NCBI GenBank assembly: GCA_030762935.1
Contig: CM060888.1
Location: 116,075,468-116,139,467, forward strand
Direction: 5' to 3'
DNA: 64,000 bases
Origin: Hymenopus coronatus
Lineage: Eukaryota; Arthropoda; Insecta; Mantodea; Hymenopodidae
How positions within the stretch are numbered: position 1 is the stretch's first letter; every line of letters starts with the position of its first letter. The translations under genes and the position numbers were made by a program. Of the stretch, positions 33,212-43,156 are shown one piece after another. Below the pieces are notes generated by a model. The model saw nothing but the letters and a program-made list of their open reading frames with translations. It had not been told where the DNA came from and made no database searches.

Positions 33212-33252
33212 CTGAAGACGAGGAAGATGCACTTCTTCGAAACGTTGGTGTC
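33212..33252 (+). ncRNA. Hammerhead-ribozyme-like core in right Penelope end
   Basis: Mirror copy of 25893-25933: CTGAAGA 33212-33218, stem II arms 33219-33226 and 33232-33239, GAAA 33239-33242, predicted cleavage after C33252. Stem I pairing is not evident. Confidence 0.5.
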
Positions 33253-33332
33253 AAGCCAAGTTATTACCTGGCTAGAAGCCCGAGAAGATTTTGAATTAAC
33301 ACGTCGCCAGGAAAGCTATAGTTCTTATTTTA

Positions 33333-33345
33333 GTCTAATATTTCT
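33333..33345. repeat. Penelope target-site duplication, right
   Basis: GTCTAATATTTCT, the partner of 25838-25850. Confidence 0.85.
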
Positions 33346-34971
33346 GTTTTAATTTAATCACGTTTACTAAGGGAGCTTGAACAGCACTAATGTGAGGAAC
33401 TCTCATTCCGGAGGTCCTCATTCTGATCATGGCTTTTTCGTGGTTTACCCTAGGGAATTTAATACACCTCTAATTAAGGTTCTTAAGAAGAGGATTTTTG
33501 TTGAATTATTGGACATTAGAAAAAGAGATTCAAAGAAAGATGTATTAAGATTTCGGTCTGTTGAAAGTACAGTAATACTATACTTTGTTCCCATTATTTC
33601 CCCTTCATTCCATTTCCTTCTCCTCTTCAGATGTGCTTCTAGTGTATGACGGTTCTGACAGATGACGCGGATGCTTGTTCAGTGGAATGAACACTCCCCG
33701 TGGACACTAAAGGGCTGTCAGATCGACGGATTGCTTGATCGTTCTGTATGGCCGATCTAGCAGTGGAACGGGTCATTGATTTGGAAACCTTGGGGATTTC
33801 CGCGCATCTCTTGGCCTGCCTAACTGCCACCCGTGGTCTGGTTTCTTATGGTTCTGTCTCTTCATCCCTTCCTCTTAGGGATTGTTAGACACAATATGTT
33901 ACGGTACACTAGGTGTACCTCTCCGTTGTGTTCTCTTTAATACACTCAAGTTCCCAGTAAGATTTAAAAATACTTAAAAATAATGTTCCAAGTATCTCAT
34001 CACAATACATTAATACAAAAATCACGTTAATTTTATTTGTTAATATATTTCTAATTTTACGGAAGAAAAACATTAAAATGCCTTAGTCTCTGATATGTCT
34101 ACTTTATGTACGCCACAGATGCAATGAATGCGTTTGTTGAACTCGGAAACAACCTTGTTTTATCGGGGTTAGTGATTGCCAGATGAACCCTGCATTTGTT
34201 ATTTTATTTAACTTCATATTTGCTTAGTAAACCAATTACTTCAGCAATGTTTACGTTTAAATGTACGTAAAGAAAATGTTCTACAGTGGCTTTGACGGTT
34301 TCAAGGTTGAGAAAAAGTTGACGAGCAGGAGTTATATTTTACAAACTTATTTCGTTTCTTTTCCCTTGGAAACTGACAAAGGTCGCCTTAACGCAAAGCG
34401 TATACATTTGGGTTTAAATGTGTTTGCCACACTGCATTATAAAAGAGGGAAAAACCAAACTTTAGCTTTGGTATTTGGAAATGAACTCAGAAAACTGTTT
34501 GAAGAATGCAAGAAGCGCGAGTTGCTGGGAATTTGACTTTTAAAGTATACAATGCAAGATTTGGTCGTATTTTCTGAAAGTTGGCATTTGGAGAAGAAGA
34601 ATAGCATTCATCCATCATGTTAGTAAAGTGGTTTCCCTATAGCTTTTCTCTTTATGTACGCACGTAAGTGTATTTCCTTGTGAGAGGCCGCGACGAAATA
34701 CGTAGGTACAAGTCCCCCTTTCTGGCGTCTTCTCGCGCCTTTTGCCTTCAATGTCGATCCAGGGGTGAACAAACTTCACTTTCTTACCATTACAGAGCCG
34801 AGGAAGAAGTGAATTGGGTAGGTTAACTGATTTAAAACAGAGCGAAATCATAACTTGGGTTAGGATTTTTATATAAAATACATGTCGTATTTCTTCATGT
34901 AACATTAGAAGTGTTTGACAATGCATATACTTTTAGGGTAAAATACATATTTTCTTGAGATAATATTAAGC
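33346..34971. other. Unassigned stretch
   Basis: Open frames at 33377-33649 and 34261-34536 have no domain I recognise and lack support from codon bias or neighbours. No repeat family is recognised. Confidence 0.5.
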
Positions 34972-35100
34972 GATTTCTCACAGAAACCGTGTTTAGGGCA
35001 GGAGTTGGTAGGTAGAGTCAGACTGAAAAATTCAGTGCTATAGCCGGGATTTGAACCACGGATTTCCCGGTCTATCCAAGTCCTGTCCTACACATAGCTT
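34972..35100. repeat. SINE-1 fold-back fragment
   Basis: The minus-oriented SINE-1 tail and B-box region (to about 35070; gatttgaaccacgg B box) fuse abruptly to a plus-oriented SINE-1 tail (atccaagtcctgtcctacac..gcttgtgtgaaaa). The tRNA head is lost. Confidence 0.7.
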
Positions 35101-35372
35101 GTGTGAAAAAATAGTTACGACTTACAATGTTGTAAGTACCTAAGTCCCAGGACGCACAGTTTTAGCCAACTATTATGGACAATTGTAATACTTTTAATTG
35201 TTTTCTCACAGAAGCCGTGCGTAGGACAAGAGTTCTTAGGTAGAGTCAGACCGAAAAATTCAGTTCTATAGCCAGAATTTGAACCACGAATCTCCCAATC
35301 TCTAGTCGGTTGCTCTACCACTGAGATACCATGGCAACATGCCGGCGTAGCGTTGAATTTCTGTCTGACTCT
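35101..35372 (-). repeat. SINE-1 unit with linked spacer
   Basis: The spacer (acttacaatgttgtaagt..ccaactattatgg) is followed by a complete minus SINE-1: agccgtgcgtaggac tail, B box atttgaaccac (about 35278), the ggttgctctaccactgag A-box region and the head to ccggcgtagcgttgaat. Confidence 0.8.
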
Positions 35373-35665
35373 ACCCATTCAACTCCTATCCTACACACGG
35401 TTTCTGTGAGAAAACGATTAAAATTATCTTAGTTGTCCATAATAGTTGGCTATACTATGAATCCTGGGACTTAAAGTATTTACAACATTGTAAGTCATGA
35501 TTGGGGCTGTCATCTCATAATAATTTGAGATCACCTTGTGGTTTACCGGAAATCTTGCGCGTCAGTTGAGAAATTCAATACCATGTAGAGCAACCGGCTA
35601 GAGACCGGGAGATCCGTGGTTAAAATCCCGGCTATGCCATTAAATTTTTCAGTCTGACTCTACTT
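35373..35665 (+). repeat. SINE-1 unit with linked spacer, inverted to its neighbour
   Basis: Starts with a plus-oriented SINE-1 tail (tgtctgactctaccc..cacggtttctgtgaga). The spacer ccataatagttggctatact.. and a second SINE-1 follow, with tRNA-like agagcaaccggctagagacc, B box ggttaaaatcc (about 35619) and tail ttttcagtctgactctac. The pair at 35101-35665 forms one large inverted structure. Confidence 0.8.
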
Positions 35666-35766
35666 ACATATTTTCTTATGTATATTTCAATCTAAAACAT
35701 TCATATTTTCCTTCTGAATGCGCTATTAAATTTAAATGTTACCGTTTTAGTTACTCGTAATTGGGA

Positions 35767-36003
35767 TTACTTAATAAACTCGCTGCAAACAATATATACT
35801 ACAATATTACTACCATAATTAAGTGAAATTTTAAAAGTAGCTCCATCTGCCCTCGCCATGAGCAACTCTGTTCCTTGAGCGTAATTTATAGCCACTGCAC
35901 TGGGACGGCAGCTTCTAGTTAATGAAACCAGCTTTGTGGTCGGTTCATGTTTGTAGAATGAGGCTGCTACCGAACTGCGTTTTTTGGGGGGGAGACAAGC
36001 CAT
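35767..36003 (-). CDS. Candidate host exon, unknown protein
   Basis: 78 codons starting MACLPPKKRSSVAASFYKHE, in a strong start context (A at -3, G at +4). It reads RPSAVAINYAQGTELLMARADG.., which has the feel of globular coding sequence (a WD-repeat-like blade is a loose impression only) unlike the low-complexity frames elsewhere. Open sequence continues to about codon 64, where a possible splice donor (ATG|GTAGTA) occurs before a TA-rich stretch. The upstream region (36004-36120) is GC-richer than average. No homologue is recognised and this may be chance. Confidence 0.22.
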   Translation of the reverse strand: MACLPPKKRSSVAASFYKHEPTTKLVSLTRSCRPSAVAINYAQGTELLMARADGATFKISLNYGSNIVVYIVCSEFIK

Positions 36004-38224
36004 GCTCGTTTGACTTTGCCTCGTGTTTACTGGATGGGCTATCTCTCACCTTTACACGATGACTCACAGATAGAGAAATGGGCAATCATTCTCACGGTCT
36101 GCCGCGCATACTTTTGGAACATAACTGAGCTTATTGTTCCTATGTGCCGAAAATAAATACAAATTATTAAGTTGTCCTCATATATGATAGCCTATTGGTC
36201 ATACCGAATACGTATTTTATTTAAGCACCTCACAAATTAAGGAGGCATTACATGAGACAATTTTTGAACATTTTGAAATTTGTTTTTTGTGATTTATTGT
36301 TCAGCAGAGTGCTACCTGTCATTTCTTCCCGACAAAAAAGTAACTCTAATGCTTTGTTTTGGGCATTTAAAGTTTAAATGCCTAGCGTTTTAAAGAGCTG
36401 CAGTGAGGCACGCCCACTGCCAGACATACTTAAGGTAAACTCAGTTCTCTTTCACAGTTTTGTATGAACATTTTACCTGGCTGCATGGAATCGCATTCGA
36501 GGATACCTGTAGTGTTGTGACTGCATGGAGGAAGCCGGAAGGCTGCTACAAAAGCATATGTTATTTCCTGGTGTTGATGTTGTTCTCAATAATGAGCCGT
36601 AGTAACGAGCGCAGGTCAAAGAAAAAAAAATGCATGGTGCAATACCTGAGTAAAGTCAAGACCAGAGAGGATACAGGAAGGGGGAAAGACGAGGATTATG
36701 TTGCTGGATGACATTAGAAGTTTAGAAAACACATTTGTGCTTTACAGTTGCAGTATTTTTTTTTTTTTTTTTGTTATCACCCGATATTTTAAATTTTGGT
36801 AACAGACTGTACCTTTTTTCTTAATCTATTGGTCCAAATGCTATAACTTGTTTTCTACTCATATTTACAATTATATATATAATTTTTATACAAGCTAAAT
36901 AAAGTAATTTATTAAAAAAATTCCTTTATGCTTCAGATGCACATGAAAAAATAATAATAATAAGCAAGTATTTAGTAGATTTCCAGGAAAGGTACATACA
37001 AGTGGGATAAATGTAAAAGTTGTTATATATACATATTAAAAAAGTAAAATACATATAGTATTTTGTGGATTCAAGGATATGAATGGAAATAATATGGCAA
37101 GTTTGACATGTGTGCTAATTTTGGTTTTAGACCATACAATGCCATCGTCACAGGAATTTAAGAAAATGTGAGTATTTTATTTATCTACCACGTAACGCCC
37201 CTTAATGAAACTACGTTTGTAAAGAATAACTGCTAGTTATAAACTATGAAATAGTAATTATCAAGTCATAAAGATAAATCAGCAGCTGAAAATTAATAAA
37301 ACCGTATATTATATCCAGTATATTATTCAAAGGGCATGACTAAAGTAGAGACGCCTCCTCCAAATGGCAACGAATTACAAATTAATTACTGATTACGTCA
37401 TTTTATTACATTAAGAAAAAAAGTTACTGTCTTACGCTTACATCACCCTTATATACCAATAAATTCACGAGCTTTACTATATTTTGTAAACATGGGTACA
37501 CTGAGCTCTGAATGAACATCATTTCGAATGCCAGAAAATCAAATAAGGCAATCCTTCCGAACACCAAATACGGCTTTGAATATGTCCCTTCGAACGAACG
37601 TGACCGCACTCAAATATTTTAGATTAAACGCTCCACTCATCCGTTTTGATGGTTGCTTATGCAGCCAGGCTCATGTTGTTTCGTCTTTGCTTACCGCCTC
37701 AAATTCGAACATTGTATGTGAGAGGAGTGTGGGATCGGTATGTGAGGAGCGTGTTGAATAAAACAATTGCCCAAAATTCCTTTTCAAGTGTATTTGAAAA
37801 CATTGGTTTGCCTAACAATACCCCCAGTATAATTTCATACTGTAGATATTCCATTATTTCAGCAGTAGCTTCACACTCCAAAATTTGACCGAACTGTCGA
37901 AAGGGTTATATGCATCCTTTATGTTCTTACTCATGGAAAACCCAGCCAATGCCTCGATGAATTTAAGCGAAAAAAATAACAGCAAAATGTACAAACAAAC
38001 ACAAAAGCTGTACCTTCATCTTCATGTCGCTGAAGAAGACTCTCGTGTAAATGCTATAGCTGCCGTTTAGTTTATTAATTCTGTACCCCTTCGTATAGAA
38101 GGTCGAATTATTTGTACTGGTCTAGCATTTCGTTTTGATACAAATTGTAATGAAACTCTTTCATATAGGTGGTATCCAAACCACTCCTTCGTTTGAATCA
38201 TATTATTCATTTTTGTATTTCTTT
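36004..38224. other. Unassigned AT-rich stretch
   Basis: No repeat or gene recognised. A T-run near 36756-36771 and an open frame at 36460-36711 with a Lys/Arg-rich end but no domain. Confidence 0.5.
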
Positions 38225-38400
38225 TTTTTTAATGGTGGGGGAAAAGGCTATTAACGCCCCAACCCCAGGCGAGCCTGGGAGAATGGAACTCCCCGCACTG
38301 GACTCGAACCAGAGAGGCACTACCCCCTGGAAGTAGGAGGCCCTTCCTCACTTTTGCTGTACCCCATAAAGCACCTCTGCATTTCTGGTGAATGATGAAT
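38225..38400 (-). repeat. Possible tRNA-derived SINE
   Basis: The minus strand shows a perfect B box GGTTCGAGTCC (about 38304-38314) with a tRNA-like upstream part (gggcctcctacttcc..gtagtgcctctc) and a GC-rich body ending in a T/A-rich run. Only one copy is seen. Confidence 0.45.
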
Positions 38401-39600
38401 GCTACCTGCCAGTGGCAGTAACAGCGAGTATAACTAAACAGTCAGAAGAAATACATGACTTGCTCTCTGAGTGTCCCTTGGAGAAATGGTTGGTGAAGAT
38501 TGGACAGTTGTGCCGAAATGATTAGTGTTTCCAGTACCGGTGTCTTCTCAGTTGATTCCTTGTGGCCAGGAAGTGTTCTGGGCTGTTATGGCTGCTGGTG
38601 CCGGAAATTCTGATATGTCAGCTAGCTGAACCAAGGGCTCAGCATGACTGGTTGGAGCAGCTGCGGAGTGTGTTTAGCTCCTGGAACGGAACAGCTCTGC
38701 TGTGTGGGCTTCTTGCTGGCGTAGAGCTTGCTTCAGCTGCGTGGTGATGCTGTATATCTGGTTGGATAGCTCAGTTATGATGGACTGCTGTGTGGTGATG
38801 ACGGCGGTGGTGGCAGTTTGTAGGTCCTGAAGCTTCTGGGTGATGCTGAATGCCTCTTCCAGGGAAACTGTACTATGCCGATGTTAAGGATCTCCGCGTG
38901 GAGGTCCTGAATGATGTCGCGTCGCTGCGTGCGTCGAATGTCTAGGTGGTGCAGCGTCGGAGTCGGAGTTCGGTGGAGGTGTGACCCGGGCTGGTGGTGG
39001 TTATTATAGCATGCTTCTCGGCTAATGAGGGCACTGGGCTTGCCTGTTAAAATGTTCTGTGCCACGACATGTGGCACAGAACCGGTGGCGACGTAGAAGA
39101 TTGTGCCCAGTGCACTTGGAGTTGATGTAGTCGAACCAAAGTAGTAGCACCACGGCGCCGAGGAACAGGCATCAGCTATGTACCCGTAGGCATAAAATCG
39201 TCGGTAGGGTCAATGACGTTACTGTCGGCTTGCGTCGACGACCAGGAGTCGTCCTAATAAGGGAAACCCCGACGCCAAGTTAGCTTCCAGGTCGACGGGG
39301 TCCTGTAGCTCCAATCGAACCAACGGTGTTGGTCCCCGGTCTCAGAACATGCCACTCAAATAAGAAGCCCACGCGACTGCTCGGCGCTGAGCAGATGTCG
39401 GATGGAAAGGTCCCGATGGACTCGCCCCCCCCCCCCCGCGCCCGAACCACGGCACTGTACCGGGGGGCGGTATGAATCTAGGCACAGGCGGTGATGGCTT
39501 TGGCAGCCGGGGAAAAGGCATGGGTAGCTGCCGAAGCAGCGTCGGGTTTGCGTGGTCTCTTCCTGTCATCTCCTCAAAGAGTATTTCTGGATTGTTTTAA
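38401..39600 (-). other. GC-richer block with broken coiled-coil-like frame
   Basis: Composition differs from surrounding DNA. On the minus strand, frames around 39077-38775 and onward to about 38640 would encode Gln/Thr-rich helical sequence (..EEAFSITQKLQDLQTATTAV.., ..ELSNQIYSITTQLKQALRQQE..), separated by a frameshift and stops. A 12-bp-arm hairpin (39054-39065 / 39071-39082) and a poly-C run (39425-39437) are present. It may be a decayed retroelement gag region, but no diagnostic domain is visible. Confidence 0.35.
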
Positions 39601-40062
39601 TTTAGTTATAAAGAGAACTGATACATGCTGAGTGCAGTCAAAGATTGGTTACCTGCAGTTGGAAACGTACCGTTGCAATCTAGGACAGATGTTTTAGCCA
39701 AAATTTTTGATTTTTTGATTTCTGCAAAAATTAGTTGTTTATTATGTTATTCAAACCTTTAACTGAGTTGTATGGTGATCAGAACCTTTTTAAAGGGTTT
39801 AGCAGCCATTTTTAAAATCCCCTGCAAGGCAGTTTAAATACCTGCCACACCCATTTTTTGTTCCTACTTCAAAGATAAGTACTTTCTGTCCAAAATTTGT
39901 TCAAATTTGCGCCATAATCAGTGTGTATTGGTTTTTGCTTCCAGTTGGTGTCCTATACTGCAACTACTGAACAATACTTGATCAAGAGTTCAAAATAAAG
40001 CCATAATATTTTAGAATCAAAACTATACATGTAATTTCACACCAGTAAAACTGCTTATAATA

Positions 40063-40074
40063 ATATTTAAATAT
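40063..40074. repeat. Target-site duplication of the mini-Penelope, left
   Basis: ATATTTAAATAT, repeated at 40200-40211. Confidence 0.85.
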
Positions 40075-40199
40075 AATTCAAAATCTTCTCGGGCTTCTAA
40101 CCAGGTAAAAACTTGGCTTGACACCAAGTTTTTACCTGGTTAGAAGCCCGAGAAGATTTTGAATTAATACGTTGCCAGGAAAGTTTCAGTTCTTATTTT
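40075..40199. mobile_element. Minimal Penelope snap-back insertion (125 bp)
   Basis: Consists only of Penelope terminal sequence in an almost perfect hairpin: arms 40076-40116 and 40124-40164 (41 bp, no mismatch), loop cttgaca. A one-sided extension (40165-40199, ttaatacgttgccaggaaag..) matches the sequence that follows the right end of the large Penelope at 33294-33332. It is flanked by 12-bp duplications. Confidence 0.9.
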
Positions 40200-40211
40200 A
40201 TATTTAAATAT
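40200..40211. repeat. Target-site duplication of the mini-Penelope, right
   Basis: ATATTTAAATAT, the partner of 40063-40074. Confidence 0.85.
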
Positions 40212-40384
40212 GTTTACAATTTATTTATAACATTTTACCTTTTTAATTAGGTTTTAATTATTATGATTTATGTTTACATGCACATTGGTTTTATGAGGTT
40301 ATTGGTTTCTGTGCCTTAGAAGTTTATTTATTGGTATTTGCATTGCATACAATCAGTGCAAGCTGGAGGAAACCCACAGGTAGG

Positions 40385-42291
40385 ATGAGTAAAAAGAATC
40401 TCAAAGCTCTGAATAATATTGAAAAAAGATGGAAGGGAATTTCCAAAGAAACTATAGAACCACAGCCTGGTCCATCAACATTGCCATGTGATCACATAGA
40501 TACAAATGCTAGCACAGAAAACTCATTATCTACTGCAGTCCTACATAATACATTGCCCATACCTGCCAGTACACATGGAATAATTTCTACTAGTGACAAA
40601 AAGCTGAAACTTTTTGAAACAATATCATCAGTTACACAGCCTAATCTATGTGAAAATAAATACATTTTACTACATTCACAAATTCCTAATGAGCTATGTA
40701 GTAATATAATAAGTGATGAATGTGGAGAGAAGTCTTTGATTATAGAATCAGGAGAAATTAACATGTAAGCTTACTGCAAAATGTAACAATTGTGACAAAA
40801 TATTTTCAGATGTGTACTCCAGCCCTAAAATAAACAGTGAATCTAAAAGTGAAAAAGCTGCATTTGATGTAAATAGAAGATGTGTAGAGTCATTGATAAA
40901 AATTGGTGGTGGTCACAGAACAATGGAAAGATTTTGCCTGTCTATGAATTTAGAGGTAATGAATTCCAAAACATTCACTAAGCATATGCATGTCTTAGCA
41001 GCTGATTCAGAGACCATAAGAAAAAATTATTTCCAAATCAAGAGAAGCAGAGCGTAAGGCCCATAAGGCCCATGAGGATATGAATGCAGCAAATTTAAAT
41101 CAGAAAGTAATTGATATAGCTGTTTCTTCGATGGTACATGGCACAAGAGAGGGTACACATCTCTATATGGAATTGGCATTGTGATTGATATTTTAACTGG
41201 ATTAGTTCTTGATTTTGAAATTTCATCCAAATATTGTCCCATGTGTGTTCTCTCTCAAAATGAATTGGGAGAAGATACTCCAGAGTATAACATATGGCTT
41301 AGAGGGCATAAAACTATACCTGGAGAGTGTTGTAAAAACTACTCTGGTTCATCTGTTGCTTTGGAAGTTTCCGCAGCAGATATCTTGTGGAAGAGGCCTG
41401 TGAGTGGATGTTCCATGCGCTACACAACTTTGCTATCTGACGGTGATGCCAAAACATTTAGTCATCTTACAAAGGAAGCTGTATATGGGCTAAATGCCCC
41501 AATTGTAAAAGAAGAGTGTGTTAACCATATTGCCAAGAGAATGGGCCCAGGACTAAGAAATTTGGTACAGGAGTGGAAAGCAAAAGGCGCTCAACTTGGT
41601 GGGCGAGGACCAGGAACACTAAAAGAAGCCAATATTGTTAAGCTAACCAATTATTATAGGCATGCCATTGTCTCTAATTTACCTGACATTGATACAATGA
41701 AATCTGCAATCTATGCCACTCTGTATCATTGTTCATCTGCTGATGAAAGCCCAAACCATAGGAAATGTCCTTCACGAAAAGATTCATGGTGCTTCTACAA
41801 CAGAAGTATTGCAGAAGCAAAAAAGGCAGAGAGCCATAACAACATGTATATACAGTTTTCTTCTGCTATGCTAGTCAAAATATTGCCATTGTACCAAAGA
41901 CTAGTCTCCACTGAGCTTTTGTCAAGATGCACCCAAGGAGGAACCCAGAATGCAAATGAAAGTTTGCATTCTTCAATTTGGAGAAAGTGCCCTAAGGAAA
42001 CCTTTGTTTCTAGAAAAAGGTAAGATATAGCAGTTATTGATGCCATTTCTGAATACAATATGGGATGCATTGCTTCACAAGAAACAAAAGCTAGTTCAAC
42101 TGGAGAAGAAATTACAGAAGTAGGAAGAAAAATTCTAAACAAAAGAGATTCACGTAGAAAGTATGAAAGTCGTCGCTCCACATTAGAACAGCTGAAGTCC
42201 ACCAGAATGAAGAAGAAGATGTTGAAAGTGTCTGCAGAGGAGACTAAGAAGAAGCTGGAGGGGAAAGAGCTATGGAGCAGGACCATTTTAA
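40385..42291 (+). pseudogene. Mutator-like transposase, disabled by several indels and a stop
   Basis: Resembles the arthropod/mollusc proteins with a Mutator-type transposase domain (DDE nuclease). The ATG at 40385 (MSKKNLKAL) is preferred over the upstream one because related proteins begin with a short basic segment. Frame breaks: near 40755 (before a Cys cluster, TAKCNNCDK), near 41127-41135 (one base lost before the FDGTW motif), and just before the end (the expected YGAGPF terminus is in another frame, stop 42289-42291). An in-frame TAA lies at 42021-42023. Catalytic-type motifs remain visible in pieces: FDGTW (about 41133), LSDGDAKTF (about 41437), HRKCPSRKDSWC, and NANESLHSSIW (about 41953). 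The tail is Lys/Glu-rich. Confidence 0.85.
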
Positions 42292-42855
42292 CCGTTTACA
42301 CCAGGTAAATTAGTTGGAATTAATGTTTCCAGTATAAAATTTATGTTTTCTCAGAACGACATTTTTCAATGTGTAAAATAGCCCATGCGGGATAGTTTTC
42401 TTTACTTTTGCATGAATCATGGTACAATTGTTCTACAGTACTATCTAAAGAAGTTGTAGTATCCTTTTTGGACTCGCATGTAAAACTTGGACACTGTGGT
42501 GCTATTAATCCCAAACATTTTGAGGTTTTTTGCTGAAATATCTGTATAATGATTATAATTAATAATTGTTATTCAATGCCCAAAATGAAAAAGGCATACT
42601 AGGATTACTTCTTAATAGTTCAAAGATTAATGTGACCAAAAGGTACTGATGAAAAAAAAAATTGTACCGCAAGGAGTATTTTACATTTTTTCAAATATCG
42701 TCATATGAAAAACACAAAATCGTTCATATATGAAAAACAACTTCATAAAATGTATTGAAATTTACACATAATGCTATTCATAATGATGTGAACCAGCATA
42801 CAAAATTTCAAAAAGATTGAGTAAAAATTGTAGAAATCAATATAATCTGTCCTAG

Positions 42856-43156
42856 GTCCCCTTTAGGAGAATGTACTTGTGGTATAATTCTGGAACCATG
42901 GAGCAATTTGAGTGAACTTGCTACACATAGATCACTCTTTAACAATCATTTGTGTGTTTATTTATTACCTTAATTTTAATTATTCAATAAATCTATATGA
43001 AAATTTAGATGATAGTTTAACTTTAAATCTTAACTTCATATGAAAATTTACCAAACCCAATTATTGCTTGATACTGCTACGATGGACGTACAATCTACAT
43101 AAAAATAATAGTGTGGAGATGGAAAATGATGACACGTAGATATAAACAATTGTAAT
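42856..43156. other. AT-rich spacer
   Basis: No feature recognised. Confidence 0.5.

Larger units (their letters stand above)
25851..33332. mobile_element. Penelope-like element: inverted pair of copies, interrupted by a Jockey element
   Basis: The left copy is on the minus strand (25851-26021 plus 31756 to about 32785) and the right copy on the plus strand (about 32785-33332). They meet head to head at a palindrome with perfect 28-bp arms (32752-32779, 32789-32816). The outer ends are reverse complements (cttctcgggcttctagcc.. on the left; ..ggctagaagcccgagaag on the right). A 13-bp target duplication flanks the whole. The right copy has an internal deletion: its arm jumps at 32816/32817 over sequence equivalent to 32066-32751. 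Inverted, partly truncated copies are a known Penelope habit. The left copy encodes the GIY-YIG end of the protein. Confidence 0.9.
39680..42855 (+). mobile_element. Mutator-like (MULE) DNA transposon, decayed
   Basis: A transposase gene lies between candidate inverted termini: CTAGGACAGAT at 39680-39690 and its reverse complement ATCTGTCCTAG at 42845-42855. Loosely matching subterminal sequence (ttgatttct) follows inside each. No target duplication is visible, so the exact ends are tentative. A 125-bp Penelope fragment (40075-40199) sits inside the left non-coding part. Confidence 0.65.
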
